64,000 nt of DNA from Candidatus Tumulicola sp. (GCA_036490475.1 DASXDT010000001.1:1-64000); one strand, 5' to 3'; shown: positions 8,828 to 18,342, counted from the stretch's first letter. Notes: generated by a model from the letters alone, not told the origin. Made by a program: numbers and translations.

Positions 8828-10123
8828 CTAGAACTTGATGCCCAGACCGGCGAAGGGACCGTTGTCCGTGATACTGGACGGGGCGTTGTTGCGGCCCGTC
8901 AAGTCGTTACCCATCCAACCGAGATCGATGAAGATCGGGCTCTTCCCAATCACATAGTCTAGGCCGACCTGGTATTTGTACATGTTGTACGACAACTGGG
9001 TCGAGGGGATGATCACGTTCGAGTAGTTGCCCGAGATGCTCGGGTAGTACCAGAAGCTGCCGAAGAACGACAGAGCCTGGTTGAGGTCCGGCAGCTTTTC
9101 GATGCCGAAGCCCACACCGTTCATGTTCGGGTAACCGTAGTTGGTGGAACGCCACAGGTAGCCCACGCCAATGTAGACGCGCGGATTGAGAACGCGGATG
9201 GCCAAACGGGCATCAACGTCGGTATCGCGAGCCGTGAAGGCGGGGACGTACGTGCTGTATCCGCCACCGATGCCGGTGACGAAGCATTCCTGGCTGGGGA
9301 CGGCGGCGACCGAGCTGTTCGATCCGCAGTTATGCGGATAACCGTACTGCTCGAACGAGCCTTCGACCATCCAGGGAATGTTCAGCGCGCTGAACTCGAA
9401 CGCGCCGCGGACCGCGTACGAGCTCGTTCCGGTGTTGCCCGGGCTGAACTCGTTGTAGACCTTCGGCGAGATGATGTAGTCGCCCGCGACAAACAAGTCG
9501 TGGTAGGGCGTCTGCACCGGTGCCGGGGTCGGCGTGGGCGGCGGCGGGGGCGGCGGTGCGCTGGGCGGAGCAGGCGGCGGCGTGGCCGGCAAATACCGGA
9601 CGACGACGACGTGTTGATCCGGGACCCATTGCACGTAGGCTCCCATGCCTTCCGAAATTACGCGGACGGGCACGAGAACGTTGCCTTGATAGATGATCGG
9701 CGGGACGTCCAGGGGACGCGATTCGCCGTTGATCATGACTTCCGGCTTACCGACGGTCACTTTGACTTCGGAGCCGGGTTTCGAAACGGTCGCCGTCTTG
9801 GTTCCGGCGTCGTACGACACCGTGGCACCCATTTGCTCGAACATCGAGCGTAACGGGATCAAAAGCGTGCCGCCCTTTACCAGCGCCGCGAGAACGCGAC
9901 CCTGCTTGAGAACGTCAGGCTTCGAATAGACGTGATGATCGTTATAGAGAATCGGAACTGAACCTGACGGCGGAGTTCCGAAGTTCGCGGCGGGCGTTCC
10001 CGCGTCTTGAGCGACGCTGTTGCCAGTGTTTCCAGTCGACGCTTGGGACGGGGAGGCCACCGCGTTGAGACCACACGATGCTGCTATCAGCAACGCGAAG
10101 ACTCCGGTGCTCAGTCGTTTCAC
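8828..10123 (-). CDS. Stalk-domain protein fused to an outer-membrane-like beta-barrel
   Basis: A 431-residue exported protein. The GTG at 10123 is chosen because AAGGAGG lies 5 bases upstream and the next 25 residues form a signal peptide. Residues about 70-195 are a copper amine oxidase N-terminal (stalk) domain, with the typical LLIPLRSMFEQMGATVSYD and VLVPVRVISEGMGAYVQW segments. A Pro/Ala linker follows (about 200-225), then about 200 residues of aromatic alternating strands that end in Phe, like an 8-12-strand outer-membrane barrel. Cysteines in the barrel may pair. The stalk could bind peptidoglycan or wall material and link it to the outer membrane; this role is inferred. It sits between MFS and rpsK genes with its own terminator. 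Confidence 0.75.
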   Translation of the reverse strand: MKRLSTGVFALLIAASCGLNAVASPSQASTGNTGNSVAQDAGTPAANFGTPPSGSVPILYNDHHVYSKPDVLKQGRVLAALVKGGTLLIPLRSMFEQMGATVSYDAGTKTATVSKPGSEVKVTVGKPEVMINGESRPLDVPPIIYQGNVLVPVRVISEGMGAYVQWVPDQHVVVVRYLPATPPPAPPSAPPPPPPPTPTPAPVQTPYHDLFVAGDYIISPKVYNEFSPGNTGTSSYAVRGAFEFSALNIPWMVEGSFEQYGYPHNCGSNSSVAAVPSQECFVTGIGGGYSTYVPAFTARDTDVDARLAIRVLNPRVYIGVGYLWRSTNYGYPNMNGVGFGIEKLPDLNQALSFFGSFWYYPSISGNYSNVIIPSTQLSYNMYKYQVGLDYVIGKSPIFIDLGWMGNDLTGRNNAPSSITDNGPFAGLGIKF

Positions 10124-10146
10124 TAATGCCTCCTTAGGTTTTGCGT

Positions 10147-10172
10147 GCTCGACCGGTCCAATCCGATCGAGC
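10147..10172 (-). other. Inverted repeat in the 5' region of the stalk-domain gene
   Basis: Ten-base arms GCTCGACCGG and CCGATCGAGC with one mismatch (a G.T pair in RNA) flank a 6-base loop, 24 bases upstream of the GTG start. It could be an operator or an mRNA hairpin. There is no T-tract, so it is a poor terminator for the preceding MFS gene. Confidence 0.35.
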
Positions 10173-10227
10173 CAACATGCTTGGGCCACCTAGCGCAGAC
10201 CAAGCACGTACTCTCGCACAATAGTGC

Positions 10228-11421
10228 TTATTCCCCAACGGCGCTACGAGATAAACGCCATAGCCACGCAATTCCAAGCGAAGTTTCACCTGCGGCTAAT
10301 ATGAAGGCCAAGCGGGGGCCAAGCGCTTGGTCCCCTCCGCCCCACCGGGCTAGAACGGCCGTTGTGAGCGCCGGGGCGACGATTTGCGGCAAAATAATGG
10401 CTAGGTTCCACAGCCCCATAGTGGTAGCGAGCGCTCCCGGGGGCAGAATTCGGCAGGCGATGGCCCAGTCGGCGACGAGAAACACGCCCCAGCCGAGGCC
10501 CGCCAGCAAGGTGGCGGCGATGGCGACGAACGGATTGGGGATCAGGGCGAAGACGATGAGCGCCGCCATCACGACGACCCCGCCGATGGTCGCGACGAGT
10601 CGTTTGTCGGCCCGGTCGCTGGGACGCGCGGCAAGTGCGGCGCCGGCCGTTCCGATCGCCGTGAACGAAAGAATGAGAACGCCGGTAAACTGGCGCGCAT
10701 GCACGGCCGGCATATGCAACGTTCCCACCACGTAGAATAACAAATAACCTAGCAGCGTATAGAACCCGACGTAAATCAATGCGCGCGAAATAAACAAGTT
10801 GCCGAACGCGCGAGTAATTTTAAGCCGTTCTTGTGGCAGCGGCGGCGGCAGCGCGAGCCCGCGAACGTGCGCGCTGGTGACGGCGTCGGATCCTAACAGC
10901 ATCGCGATCAACACGCCCGACAGCACCCTCGCATCGGAGATGTACGCCGCACACACCGCGCCAACCGCGTTGCCGGCACTCTGTAACGCCGCCATCCACG
11001 ACGACGCGACGCCGAAGCGAGCGCGCGGCATCGCATCGGGAATGATCGCTTGATACGGACCGATCGCAACGTTCAGCGCGGCCTGCACGCAGACGTACGC
11101 GATCGTGAGCGCCGCGAAGTTCGAAGCACCATAAAACGCGGCAAGCGCGATCGCTCCAACGACTGCGCCGCCAACGTAAAACTCGATGCGACGGCTGCCG
11201 TGTCGACGGCGTGCGTCGGACCACGGGCCGACGACGATCTGCACGATTGCCGCGACCACCGCGCCGACCGTCGCCAACCGCCCGTAGGCAAGCAGGGGCT
11301 GCGAGGTAGCCAGTTCGAGGCTCCGTGACTGCAGCGAAATCCCGAGCAGCGCCCCCCACACCGCCTGCATGCCGAACCACAGCAGTCCGAGACGCGGTGC
11401 GCTAGGCTCGTTGGCACGCAT
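10228..11421 (-). CDS. Major facilitator superfamily transporter
   Basis: A 397-residue polytopic inner-membrane protein with about 12 helices. The ATG at 11421 is chosen because GAGGAG lies 7 bases before it; it overlaps the upstream nucleotidyltransferase gene by 20 bases. The loop after helix 2 carries VGPWSDARRRHG, the MFS motif A type, and the N half resembles the GPH/sucrose-type branch (GPYQAIIPDA). Substrate cannot be read from the sequence. It is the last gene of the DUF72-nucleotidyltransferase-MFS run inserted into the ribosomal cluster. Confidence 0.85.
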   Translation of the reverse strand: MRANEPSAPRLGLLWFGMQAVWGALLGISLQSRSLELATSQPLLAYGRLATVGAVVAAIVQIVVGPWSDARRRHGSRRIEFYVGGAVVGAIALAAFYGASNFAALTIAYVCVQAALNVAIGPYQAIIPDAMPRARFGVASSWMAALQSAGNAVGAVCAAYISDARVLSGVLIAMLLGSDAVTSAHVRGLALPPPLPQERLKITRAFGNLFISRALIYVGFYTLLGYLLFYVVGTLHMPAVHARQFTGVLILSFTAIGTAGAALAARPSDRADKRLVATIGGVVVMAALIVFALIPNPFVAIAATLLAGLGWGVFLVADWAIACRILPPGALATTMGLWNLAIILPQIVAPALTTAVLARWGGGDQALGPRLAFILAAGETSLGIAWLWRLSRSAVGE

Positions 11422-12136
11422 AGCGATACTCCTCTGCGGTGTCCGCGTCGTACGCCAGTTCCGGTGCGCAGTCGCGCACGCCGCTGGCCGGAAAGCCGAC
11501 GATGCGCCGTGCAACGCTTTCTATATCGCTCACGCTTAAACGCCCGAGTGCAAACTTTAGCAGCGCGGGCGGACGGATCATGCCGACCATCTTCCATGGC
11601 GCCTTGCGCGCCTCGAACATTTTAATTGCGTAGTCCACGAGAACCGGCGCGCTGCCGGCCGGCAATACGAACACCCCGCCGTTGACAACGCGTTCGCCGT
11701 TCAGTTTGATACCGAAAGCCGGTCCGTCGGGAAAGCGCCGCACGAACGTGTCGTGCTCGCTCAACGCCACCGCGATGGCTCCAAGCGGAACGCGCGTGAC
11801 GAACTCCGAAACGGCGTCGCCGTCGACGTAGGGCATGTCGCTGGTTGCATACAGCAGCCGTTCTCCATCTTCCGGCCACGCGTTCAACGCGAGCCGCACG
11901 TTGTCGATCCCGGTAACGCCTTCATCGACGAAACGTTCGACGCGGTCCGCACACGCTTGACGCACCGCAGGTCCGCCGATCACTGCGATGCGGTCCACGC
12001 CCGCGTCGCGCAACGCATCGAGAACGCGATCCAGCATGGTCGCGCCGCGCACCGGCGCCAACGCTTTGATATCGGTTCCCGCTAACTCCGCGTAGGCGGC
12101 GTCCACCCGACCGCCGGTGGTGACGACGGCCTTCAC
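11402..12136 (-). CDS. MobA-like nucleotidyltransferase (NTP transferase domain)
   Basis: A 244-residue cytoplasmic protein of the GT-A/MobA-like nucleotidyltransferase fold. The N terminus has TTGG, then a Lys in TDIKALAPV in place of the usual RMGxxK, and ATSDMPYVDG supplies the metal-binding Asp. Such enzymes attach a nucleotide to a sugar phosphate, cofactor or similar acceptor; the acceptor is not evident. The ATG overlaps the DUF72 stop (ATGA), so the two are coupled. Confidence 0.75.
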   Translation of the reverse strand: MKAVVTTGGRVDAAYAELAGTDIKALAPVRGATMLDRVLDALRDAGVDRIAVIGGPAVRQACADRVERFVDEGVTGIDNVRLALNAWPEDGERLLYATSDMPYVDGDAVSEFVTRVPLGAIAVALSEHDTFVRRFPDGPAFGIKLNGERVVNGGVFVLPAGSAPVLVDYAIKMFEARKAPWKMVGMIRPPALLKFALGRLSVSDIESVARRIVGFPASGVRDCAPELAYDADTAEEYRYACQRA

Positions 12137-13005
12137 GCGTCCAGATCTGCGAACAGACCGAGCTGCCGTTTGGCCTTTGGCGGCGGAGCGGGCGGCGGAT
12201 GCGCGACGACCGTCGCGGCCGCGTCGCCGTAGCGATCGTCGAGAAGCATTTCAATGGCTTCGGCATTTGTGGCCGCACGCCCGGCCGCATGGTTGTTGAA
12301 AAACACGAACGTGTCGCTCGCCTGTGCTTCGATCTCAGCGATGCGGTCGGTCCACGGTACCAGTTCTTCGACGGTGTATTCGTAGGCATAGCGCGTGACG
12401 TTGGTCCCGCGCCACCACTGCGCGCTGTTGCGACCGTGAAAGCGAACGTAGCCGACGGGCGACGTCACATCGGACGAGGGCGTCAACAGTCCCTCGAGCT
12501 TCGGCATATCGACGTTCGAGAAACCGGCGCCGGCAGCGCGCAACAGTTCGATGGTTTCGGACGATTGCCACGCCGCATTGCGGAACTCGACCACGACCGG
12601 CAGCTCTTCGAACGCGCCGATCACGCGTTTAAGATACGTGACGGTCTCGCGTTCGGGTTTGAATCCATGCGGGAATTGTGCCAGAACGCAGGCCAGCTTT
12701 CCGGATTCGACGAGCGGCGCGAGATTGTCGCGCATGAGCGCAGCATCGTCGTGCATCTGCGACCGGTCGCGCGGATGGGTCACGGTTTGCGGCAGCTTGA
12801 AACTAAAACGAAACGCAGACGGGGTGTGGGCGTTCATCCCCGCAACCGTCGTCCGCGCCGGAACGCCGTAATAACTGGAATCGATCTCGACGGCCGCAAA
12901 CCGCCGGCTGTACAACGCGAGCATGTCGCGCCCTTTGGTTCCGTCCGGATAGAACGGACCGATCCAGTCCCGGTACGAGAACCCGCAGGTGCCGACGTAG
13001 ATCAA
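12133..13005 (-). CDS. DUF72 (YecE-like) TIM-barrel protein
   Basis: A 290-residue cytoplasmic protein with the DUF72 hallmarks: N-terminal YVGTCGFSYRDWIGPFYP, VEIDSSYYG, the central VVVEFRNAAW and the late VFFNNHAAGRAATNA. The family is widespread and its biochemical activity is not established. It starts 24 bases after the rpsM stop, so it is likely co-transcribed with the spc block, and is translationally coupled to the nucleotidyltransferase gene. Confidence 0.88.
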   Translation of the reverse strand: MIYVGTCGFSYRDWIGPFYPDGTKGRDMLALYSRRFAAVEIDSSYYGVPARTTVAGMNAHTPSAFRFSFKLPQTVTHPRDRSQMHDDAALMRDNLAPLVESGKLACVLAQFPHGFKPERETVTYLKRVIGAFEELPVVVEFRNAAWQSSETIELLRAAGAGFSNVDMPKLEGLLTPSSDVTSPVGYVRFHGRNSAQWWRGTNVTRYAYEYTVEELVPWTDRIAEIEAQASDTFVFFNNHAAGRAATNAEAIEMLLDDRYGDAAATVVAHPPPAPPPKAKRQLGLFADLDA

Positions 13006-13029
13006 CGCGCGTCACATGCGGGTGCGGGA

Positions 13030-13416
13030 CTACTTCTTGGTCGCGACCTTCTTCTTGCCGGCGACGGTGCGTTTGGGACCCTTGCGCGTACGCGCATTGG
13101 TCTTGGTACGCTGGCCGCGAACCGGCAGTCCGCGGCGATGCCGCGTGCCGCGATAGCAGCCGATGTCCATCAGACGCTTGATGTTGCCTTGCACTTCGCG
13201 GCGAAGGTCGCCCTCGACGCGCAATTGCAGCCCGTCGATCGCATCGCGCAGGCGTTTTTCATCGTCCTCGCTCAAGTTCTTGACCCGAATGTTCGGATCG
13301 ATGCCGGAGCGGTCGAGCAAACGCTTCGACGTCGTCGGTCCGATGCCGTAGATGTAGGTCAACGCGATTTCGATGCGCTTTTCGCGCGGCAGATCGATGC
13401 CTGCAATACGAGCCAT
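13030..13416 (-). CDS. rpsM: 30S ribosomal protein S13
   Basis: Small-subunit head protein contacting tRNA and the inter-subunit bridge. The 128-residue protein starts [14 protein letters not shown] and keeps the helix-two-turn-helix ([14 protein letters not shown]) and the lysine/arginine-rich tail after [16 protein letters not shown]. It follows rpmJ as usual, but is not followed by rpsK. Confidence 0.97.
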   Translation of the reverse strand: MARIAGIDLPREKRIEIALTYIYGIGPTTSKRLLDRSGIDPNIRVKNLSEDDEKRLRDAIDGLQLRVEGDLRREVQGNIKRLMDIGCYRGTRHRRGLPVRGQRTKTNARTRKGPKRTVAGKKKVATKK

Positions 13417-13427
13417 GGATTATCCCC

Positions 13428-13544
13428 TTACCCCTGAACCTGCTTGTGCTTGGGGTTGACGTCGCAAATCACCCGCACTTTGCCGTGGCGGCGGATGACT
13501 TTACATTTTTCACAAATTCGCTTAACGCTGGGTCGTACTTTCAT
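13428..13544 (-). CDS. rpmJ: 50S ribosomal protein L36 (zinc-binding form)
   Basis: A 38-residue protein beginning [17 protein letters not shown] and containing the Cys-Cys-Cys-His zinc set (CEKC, C near 27, H near 33). It lies between map and rpsM, its usual place. The gene for initiation factor IF-1, often directly upstream, is absent here. Confidence 0.95.
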   Translation of the reverse strand: MKVRPSVKRICEKCKVIRRHGKVRVICDVNPKHKQVQG

Positions 13545-13558
13545 GTCTTGCTTTCTAT

Positions 13559-14356
13559 CTATACTGCTGTGGCGAGACGGTAGCGTTCGAGCTCCGAATC
13601 CTCGCCATATTCGCGCAGGGTCAGGACCTTCGGACCGTCGTCCGTGACGGCGATCGTATGTTCGAAGTGCGCTGCGAGTTTACCATCCTGCGTGACAACT
13701 GTCCAGCCGTCACGCTGCACGTTGACCCGGTAGCCACCCTCGGTGATCATCGGTTCGATGGCCAAAACCAGTCCGCGACGCATGACCATGCCGGTGCCGC
13801 GCTTACCGTAATTGGGCACTTGCGGCTCCTCGTGCATCTCGCGGCCGACGCCATGCCCAACAAGTTCGCGGACCACGCCATAGCCGTTTTTCTCGGCGTG
13901 CGCCTGCACCGCGGCTCCGATGTCGCCGAGATGATTTCCGTCGCGCATCTGCTCGATTCCGATCGTCAGACACTCGCGCGTGACCTCGAGCAGCCGCCGG
14001 GCCGCCTCCGAAATCGTCCCGATGGCTACCGTGACGGCGGTGTCGCTGACGTAGCCCTCCAGCGTCGAGCCGATGTCGATCGACAGCAAATCGCCATCGC
14101 CGAGTACGCGGTCGCCGGGAATTCCGTGCACGACTTCTTCGTTGACGGATGCACAGATCGAGCCGCTAAAACCGTGATAACCCTTGAACGTCGGCACCGC
14201 GCCCTGCGCGCGAATACCGCGCTCGGCCATCGCATCGAGCTCGCCGGTGGTCATGCCGGGGCGCACCGACTGCATCAGCTCGGTCAGCACGCCGGCGGTT
14301 ACCTTGCCGCTGCGATGCATCAGTTCGATCTCGCGTCCGGACTTGAGCGCTACCAT
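13559..14356 (-). CDS. map: Methionine aminopeptidase, type I
   Basis: Removes N-terminal methionine from nascent proteins; dinuclear metal enzyme. The 265-residue protein has the five metal ligands in order: Asp in SIDIGS and SDTAVT, His in [12 protein letters not shown], Glu in AIEPMITEG and Glu in FEHTIAV. No N-terminal zinc or SH3 extension, so class Ia. The ATG overlaps the adk stop (TAATG), continuing the secY-adk-map order. Confidence 0.96.
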   Translation of the reverse strand: MVALKSGREIELMHRSGKVTAGVLTELMQSVRPGMTTGELDAMAERGIRAQGAVPTFKGYHGFSGSICASVNEEVVHGIPGDRVLGDGDLLSIDIGSTLEGYVSDTAVTVAIGTISEAARRLLEVTRECLTIGIEQMRDGNHLGDIGAAVQAHAEKNGYGVVRELVGHGVGREMHEEPQVPNYGKRGTGMVMRRGLVLAIEPMITEGGYRVNVQRDGWTVVTQDGKLAAHFEHTIAVTDDGPKVLTLREYGEDSELERYRLATAV

Positions 14357-15003
14357 TACGTCCCCGGCGCCCCGATCGCGGCGAGCAGTTGGCGCGTGAC
14401 CTCGTCGACTGCAGCAAGCGCGTCGACGTCAACGAGTTTTCCCCCGCGGCGATAATACTCGATCAGCGGTCGCGTCTGCTCGTCGTAGACATCGAGCCGC
14501 TTGCCGACCGTTTCGGCCTTGTCGTCCTCGCGTTGCACCAACGGGGTGCCATCGTCGTCGTCGATGCCGGCAATACGCGGTGGATTGGTGACCGCGTTAT
14601 AGGTGCGGCCGTTGCGCGGGTTCGACCAGCGCGCGCTAAGACGTGCGATCAACGTGGCGCGATCGGCGTCGAACAGCACGACCGCGTCGAGCGGCCAACC
14701 CTTCTCGGCCAAGAACGTGTCGAATGCTTCGGCTTGCGCGACGGTACGCGGAAATCCATCCATCACGAATCCCGACGGTAAGTTCGCCAGTTCGGCGCCG
14801 ACCATGTCGATGATGACCCGATCGGGCACGAGTGCGCCGCTCGTCATATAGGATTCGGCCAGTCGTCCCAGCTCGGTTCCGTTGGCGCGCTGCTCGCGCA
14901 GAATGTCGCCGGTCGAGATCTGCTTGGCTCCGAAGCGCTGGTCGAGAACGCGCGCTTGCGTACCCTTACCGGCTCCCGGCGGACCAAGAAACACTAGCCG
15001 CAA
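14356..15003 (-). CDS. adk: Adenylate kinase
   Basis: Interconverts ATP + AMP and 2 ADP. P-loop FLGPPGAGKGTQ at residues 5-16, AMP-binding GFPRTVAQAEAF in the middle and a long LID segment without zinc cysteines. The 215 residues match the long-LID bacterial form. The start is TTG at 15003, four bases after the secY stop, the usual spc-operon neighbour. Confidence 0.96.
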   Translation of the reverse strand: MRLVFLGPPGAGKGTQARVLDQRFGAKQISTGDILREQRANGTELGRLAESYMTSGALVPDRVIIDMVGAELANLPSGFVMDGFPRTVAQAEAFDTFLAEKGWPLDAVVLFDADRATLIARLSARWSNPRNGRTYNAVTNPPRIAGIDDDDGTPLVQREDDKAETVGKRLDVYDEQTRPLIEYYRRGGKLVDVDALAAVDEVTRQLLAAIGAPGT

Positions 15004-15007
15004 GAAT

Positions 15008-16339
15008 TTATTTCTTGATGAAGCCGCGGTAATCGCGCATCGCCAGGCGTGCTTCGATTTGCGTGATGGTATCCAGCGCCACGCCGACGACGATCAGCAG
15101 CGACGTCGAACCGAGATAAAACGTCGTTACCGACAGGCCGCGCTGGAGCGCTCCGGGGAGCACGGCCAGCAAGCCGAGGTAGATGGCGGATGCGGTCGTG
15201 ATGCGGACTAGGATCTTGTTGAGGTAATCCACCGTCGGCTGTCCCGGACGAATGCCCGGAATGAAGGCGCCGGTCTTCTTAAGGTTGTCGGCCACGTCGC
15301 GCGTGTTGAGCACGACCGAGCTATAGAAGAACGTGAAGATCACGACCAGCAAGAAGTAGACGATGTTGTACAGCAGGCCGTTGGGCGAGAAGTACAGATT
15401 GAGCAGCTGCGAGATGGCCGGCGGATTGCTCGGTAGCGAGATCGGTCCGAACAGATGGAAGTAGGTCGCCGGCGTATTGCCGTGCGCGAACCACGACAGT
15501 GCCTGCTGCGGCAGCAACAGGATCGAGATCGCGAAAATGATCGAGATGACGCCTGCGTTGTTGAGGCGCAGCGGAATGTAGGTAGAACGTCCGGCGAACA
15601 TCTTGCGGCCGACGGTACGGCGGGCTTGCTGCACGGGCACGCGCCGCTGACCCTGGTATAGGAAGATGATCGAAACGATCACGATCAAGGCGGTCAATAT
15701 ATACAAGACGATGTTAAGCACCGATTCGGCGCCCTGTGTCGTGGACGTCAGCGTCTGCGTGACGTAGGTCGGGAAGCGCAGCACGATGCCGATGAAAATG
15801 ATCAGCGAAACGCCGTTGCCGATACCCTTGTCCGTCATTTGCTCGCCGAGCCACATCAAGAACAACGTGCCGGCCACCATCGCGATAATGGCGTACAGTA
15901 AAAACCAGATGCTAGTATCGTAAAAGACGTGCGAGCGCTCCATGGCGTTGGCCATGAACGTAGCCTGCATGGCGGCCAGCACGATGGTCAGCCAGCGAGT
16001 GTATTGGCTGATCTTTTTGCGGCCTTCTTCGCCGCCTTTTTTGGCCAGCTCTTCGAGTTGCGGCAAGACGACCGTCATCAACTGCATGATGATCGACGCG
16101 TTGATGTAGGGCGTGATGCCCATCGCGATAACCGACAACTTCTGCAGCGCGCCGCCCGACAGGAAGCCGAGCAAGTTGTAGAACGCGCCGCTCTGCAACA
16201 CACTCTGCCACTGCGCTTGGTTAACGTTGGGCAGCTGCACGTGGATCATGAAGACGAACCACGCGAAGCCGAACAGCACGAACAGAAGCCGCTTCCGGAT
16301 CTCTGGGACGAGAACGGCAGCGCGAAGATTATCGAACAA
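15008..16339 (-). CDS. secY: Protein translocase subunit SecY
   Basis: Central channel of the Sec translocon in the inner membrane. The 443-residue protein has ten predicted helices, the plug region with a GGALQKLSVIAMGITPYINA stretch and the conserved cytoplasmic QGQRRVPVQQARR. It starts with TTG one base after the rplO stop, so translation is probably coupled to rplO. Confidence 0.96.
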   Translation of the reverse strand: MFDNLRAAVLVPEIRKRLLFVLFGFAWFVFMIHVQLPNVNQAQWQSVLQSGAFYNLLGFLSGGALQKLSVIAMGITPYINASIIMQLMTVVLPQLEELAKKGGEEGRKKISQYTRWLTIVLAAMQATFMANAMERSHVFYDTSIWFLLYAIIAMVAGTLFLMWLGEQMTDKGIGNGVSLIIFIGIVLRFPTYVTQTLTSTTQGAESVLNIVLYILTALIVIVSIIFLYQGQRRVPVQQARRTVGRKMFAGRSTYIPLRLNNAGVISIIFAISILLLPQQALSWFAHGNTPATYFHLFGPISLPSNPPAISQLLNLYFSPNGLLYNIVYFLLVVIFTFFYSSVVLNTRDVADNLKKTGAFIPGIRPGQPTVDYLNKILVRITTASAIYLGLLAVLPGALQRGLSVTTFYLGSTSLLIVVGVALDTITQIEARLAMRDYRGFIKK

Positions 16340-16340
16340 G

Positions 16341-16856
16341 TTAGATGTTCTCGATGATCGTTGCGCCGGCAGCCGTCAAGGCGTCACGCGCGCTCTGCGA
16401 AAACACGACGTGGCGGAAACGCAATCCGGCCGGCAGATCGTGCCCCGGCCTGGCTTCGCCCAAAATTTTCACGCCGTCACGAAGCGACGCAAGGACGCCA
16501 TGCTTTTTGAGTGATTCAGGCGTGACTTCGATCGATGTATCCCAGCCCGACAAGCGATGCAAATTGACGACCGCAAGACGCGTCCGGAAATGTCCGATAT
16601 CGCGCGCCTTTTGGGAGTAACCGCGGTTGTGCGGTAAGCGCCGCTGCCACGGTGTCTGCCCGCCCTCGAAGGCCGGACCCTTGCCGCCGCCCGAGCGAAC
16701 GGTTTGACCCTTGCCGCCTTCGCCGCCGGTTTTGACCATGCCGGAACCGTGGCCGCGACCGATGCGCTGACGCTTCGGGCGGCTACCAGGCGCCGGAACG
16801 AGCGCGCCGAGTTTGAGTGGACCGGCCGAGGCCGTCGTCGTGGTTTCGTCTGCCAT
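16341..16856 (-). CDS. rplO: 50S ribosomal protein L15
   Basis: Large-subunit assembly protein. The 171 residues are somewhat longer than the usual 145 because of an extra N-terminal 10-15 residues rich in Thr/Ala. The glycine-rich core (RIGRGHGSGMVKTGGEGGKG) and FEGGQTPWQRRLP are typical. It follows rpsE directly; the L30 gene (rpmD) that often sits between them is missing. Confidence 0.95.
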   Translation of the reverse strand: MADETTTTASAGPLKLGALVPAPGSRPKRQRIGRGHGSGMVKTGGEGGKGQTVRSGGGKGPAFEGGQTPWQRRLPHNRGYSQKARDIGHFRTRLAVVNLHRLSGWDTSIEVTPESLKKHGVLASLRDGVKILGEARPGHDLPAGLRFRHVVFSQSARDALTAAGATIIENI

Positions 16857-16877
16857 CGTATTCGTTCTCGTCTGCCG

Positions 16878-17390
16878 TTAGGCGGCGAAGATTTCCTTAA
16901 CCGTCTTGCCACGCAGCGATGCGACGCGTTCGGCGGTCCGCAAGGACCGGAGCGCCTCGACCGTCGCCATGACGACGTTGATCGGATTGGTGGTTCCCAA
17001 GCATTTGGTCAGAATGTCGTGAATGCCGGCCAGTTCGAGCACGGCGCGCATCGAACCGCCGGCGATAACGCCGGTGCCGGGAGCGGCTGGTTTGATCATG
17101 ACGCGTGCGGCGCCTACCTGCATAAATACTTCGTGCGGAATCGTTTTTTCGACCATCGGGACGGTGACCAGGCTCTTCTTGGCCTGCTCGACCCCTTTAC
17201 GGATTGCGTCCGGAACCTCGCCGGCCTTACCGATCGCGAAGCCGACCTTACCGCGACGATCGCCGACGACGACCAGCGCGCTAAAGCTAAAGCGCTTACC
17301 ACCCTTGACGACCTTCGCAACGCGATTCACGCGCACGACCGTTTCTTCGAATCCGCTGTTGTCGCGCTCGCGACCGCCACGATACTGCAT
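16878..17390 (-). CDS. rpsE: 30S ribosomal protein S5
   Basis: Small-subunit protein involved in decoding accuracy. The 170 residues contain the N-terminal double-stranded RNA-binding fold ([19 protein letters not shown]) and the C-terminal domain with [17 protein letters not shown]. It starts where rplR stops (one shared base). Confidence 0.96.
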   Translation of the reverse strand: MQYRGGRERDNSGFEETVVRVNRVAKVVKGGKRFSFSALVVVGDRRGKVGFAIGKAGEVPDAIRKGVEQAKKSLVTVPMVEKTIPHEVFMQVGAARVMIKPAAPGTGVIAGGSMRAVLELAGIHDILTKCLGTTNPINVVMATVEALRSLRTAERVASLRGKTVKEIFAA

Positions 17391-17755
17391 TAAAAGTTCA
17401 ACCCCGCTTCTCGCGCCGCATCCGCAAGCGCGCGTACCCGTCCGTGATAACGATTGCCGCCGCGGTCGAAGACCACGTCGGAGATGCCGGCTTCTTTGGC
17501 CTTAGCGGCGATCGCCGATCCGACCGCTTTGGCCGCCTCGACGTTGGTCTTCGATTCCAAACTTTCGCCGACCGGTTTTTGCACGGTCGAGACCGCAGCG
17601 AGCGTGACGCCGCGCGAATCGTCGACCAGCGTTGCGTAGATATGGTGCAGCGTGCGCTGCACGAACAACCGCGGACGCTCTTGCGTACCGGTAACCTTCT
17701 TGCGCAAGCGCTCGTGGCGCGCGCGACGCGAAACCGCTTTGGAAGCTTGCGCCAT
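17390..17755 (-). CDS. rplR: 50S ribosomal protein L18
   Basis: 5S rRNA-binding protein. The 121 residues begin with a basic segment ([14 protein letters not shown]) and end [20 protein letters not shown], the typical L18 signature. It shares a base with both rplF and rpsE ends, so the genes are coupled. Confidence 0.96.
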   Translation of the reverse strand: MAQASKAVSRRARHERLRKKVTGTQERPRLFVQRTLHHIYATLVDDSRGVTLAAVSTVQKPVGESLESKTNVEAAKAVGSAIAAKAKEAGISDVVFDRGGNRYHGRVRALADAAREAGLNF

Positions 17756-18306
17756 TACTTCTTGCCAGCCTTTCCGGCTTTACCGAGTTTCTTACGCACG
17801 ACTTCGCCCGCGTACCGGATGCCTTTGCCCTTGTACGGCTCGGGCGGACGCAGATTACGGATGTCGGCTGCGGCTTGTCCGACGGCTTGCTTATCGATGC
17901 CGTCGACGTGCACGCGGTTCGTGCCCTCGACACTCAAGACGATACCGGCCGGCGGCTCGAATGTTACCGGGTGCGAGTAGCCCAAATTGAAATTCAACCG
18001 GTCGCCGGCCTTCGAAACGCGGTAACCGACGCCCTGAATCTCCAGGCTCTTACGAAAGCCCTTGCTCACGCCCTCAACCATATTGGCGATGAGCGTGCGC
18101 GTGAGCCCGTGCGAGCTGCGGTACGGTTTCGAATCGCCCTTGCGCTCGACCGTCAACGTTCCGTCGGACAGCTTGACGTCGACCAATTGCGGTGCGATCG
18201 CCTGGCTCAGCTGGCCCTTCGGACCTTTGACGCTGACGGTGCTCTCGGCGACCGTAACGTCGACGCCGGCGGGAACCGCGACCGGCAACTTTCCTATGCG
18301 TGACAT
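17755..18306 (-). CDS. rplF: 50S ribosomal protein L6
   Basis: Two-domain 23S-binding protein. It starts [17 protein letters not shown] and ends with the family signature [19 protein letters not shown] followed by a lysine-rich tail. The 183-residue length is standard. A 36-base gap separates it from rpsH. Confidence 0.97.
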   Translation of the reverse strand: MSRIGKLPVAVPAGVDVTVAESTVSVKGPKGQLSQAIAPQLVDVKLSDGTLTVERKGDSKPYRSSHGLTRTLIANMVEGVSKGFRKSLEIQGVGYRVSKAGDRLNFNLGYSHPVTFEPPAGIVLSVEGTNRVHVDGIDKQAVGQAAADIRNLRPPEPYKGKGIRYAGEVVRKKLGKAGKAGKK

Positions 18307-18342
18307 TCTATCGTTCTCTCTCTTGCATCGTTCTAAAGCGGA

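Noticed and set aside
10200-10227. Possible terminator after the MFS gene (AAGCAC...GTGCTT)
   Set aside because: Six-base arms with a long loop and no T-tract; too weak.
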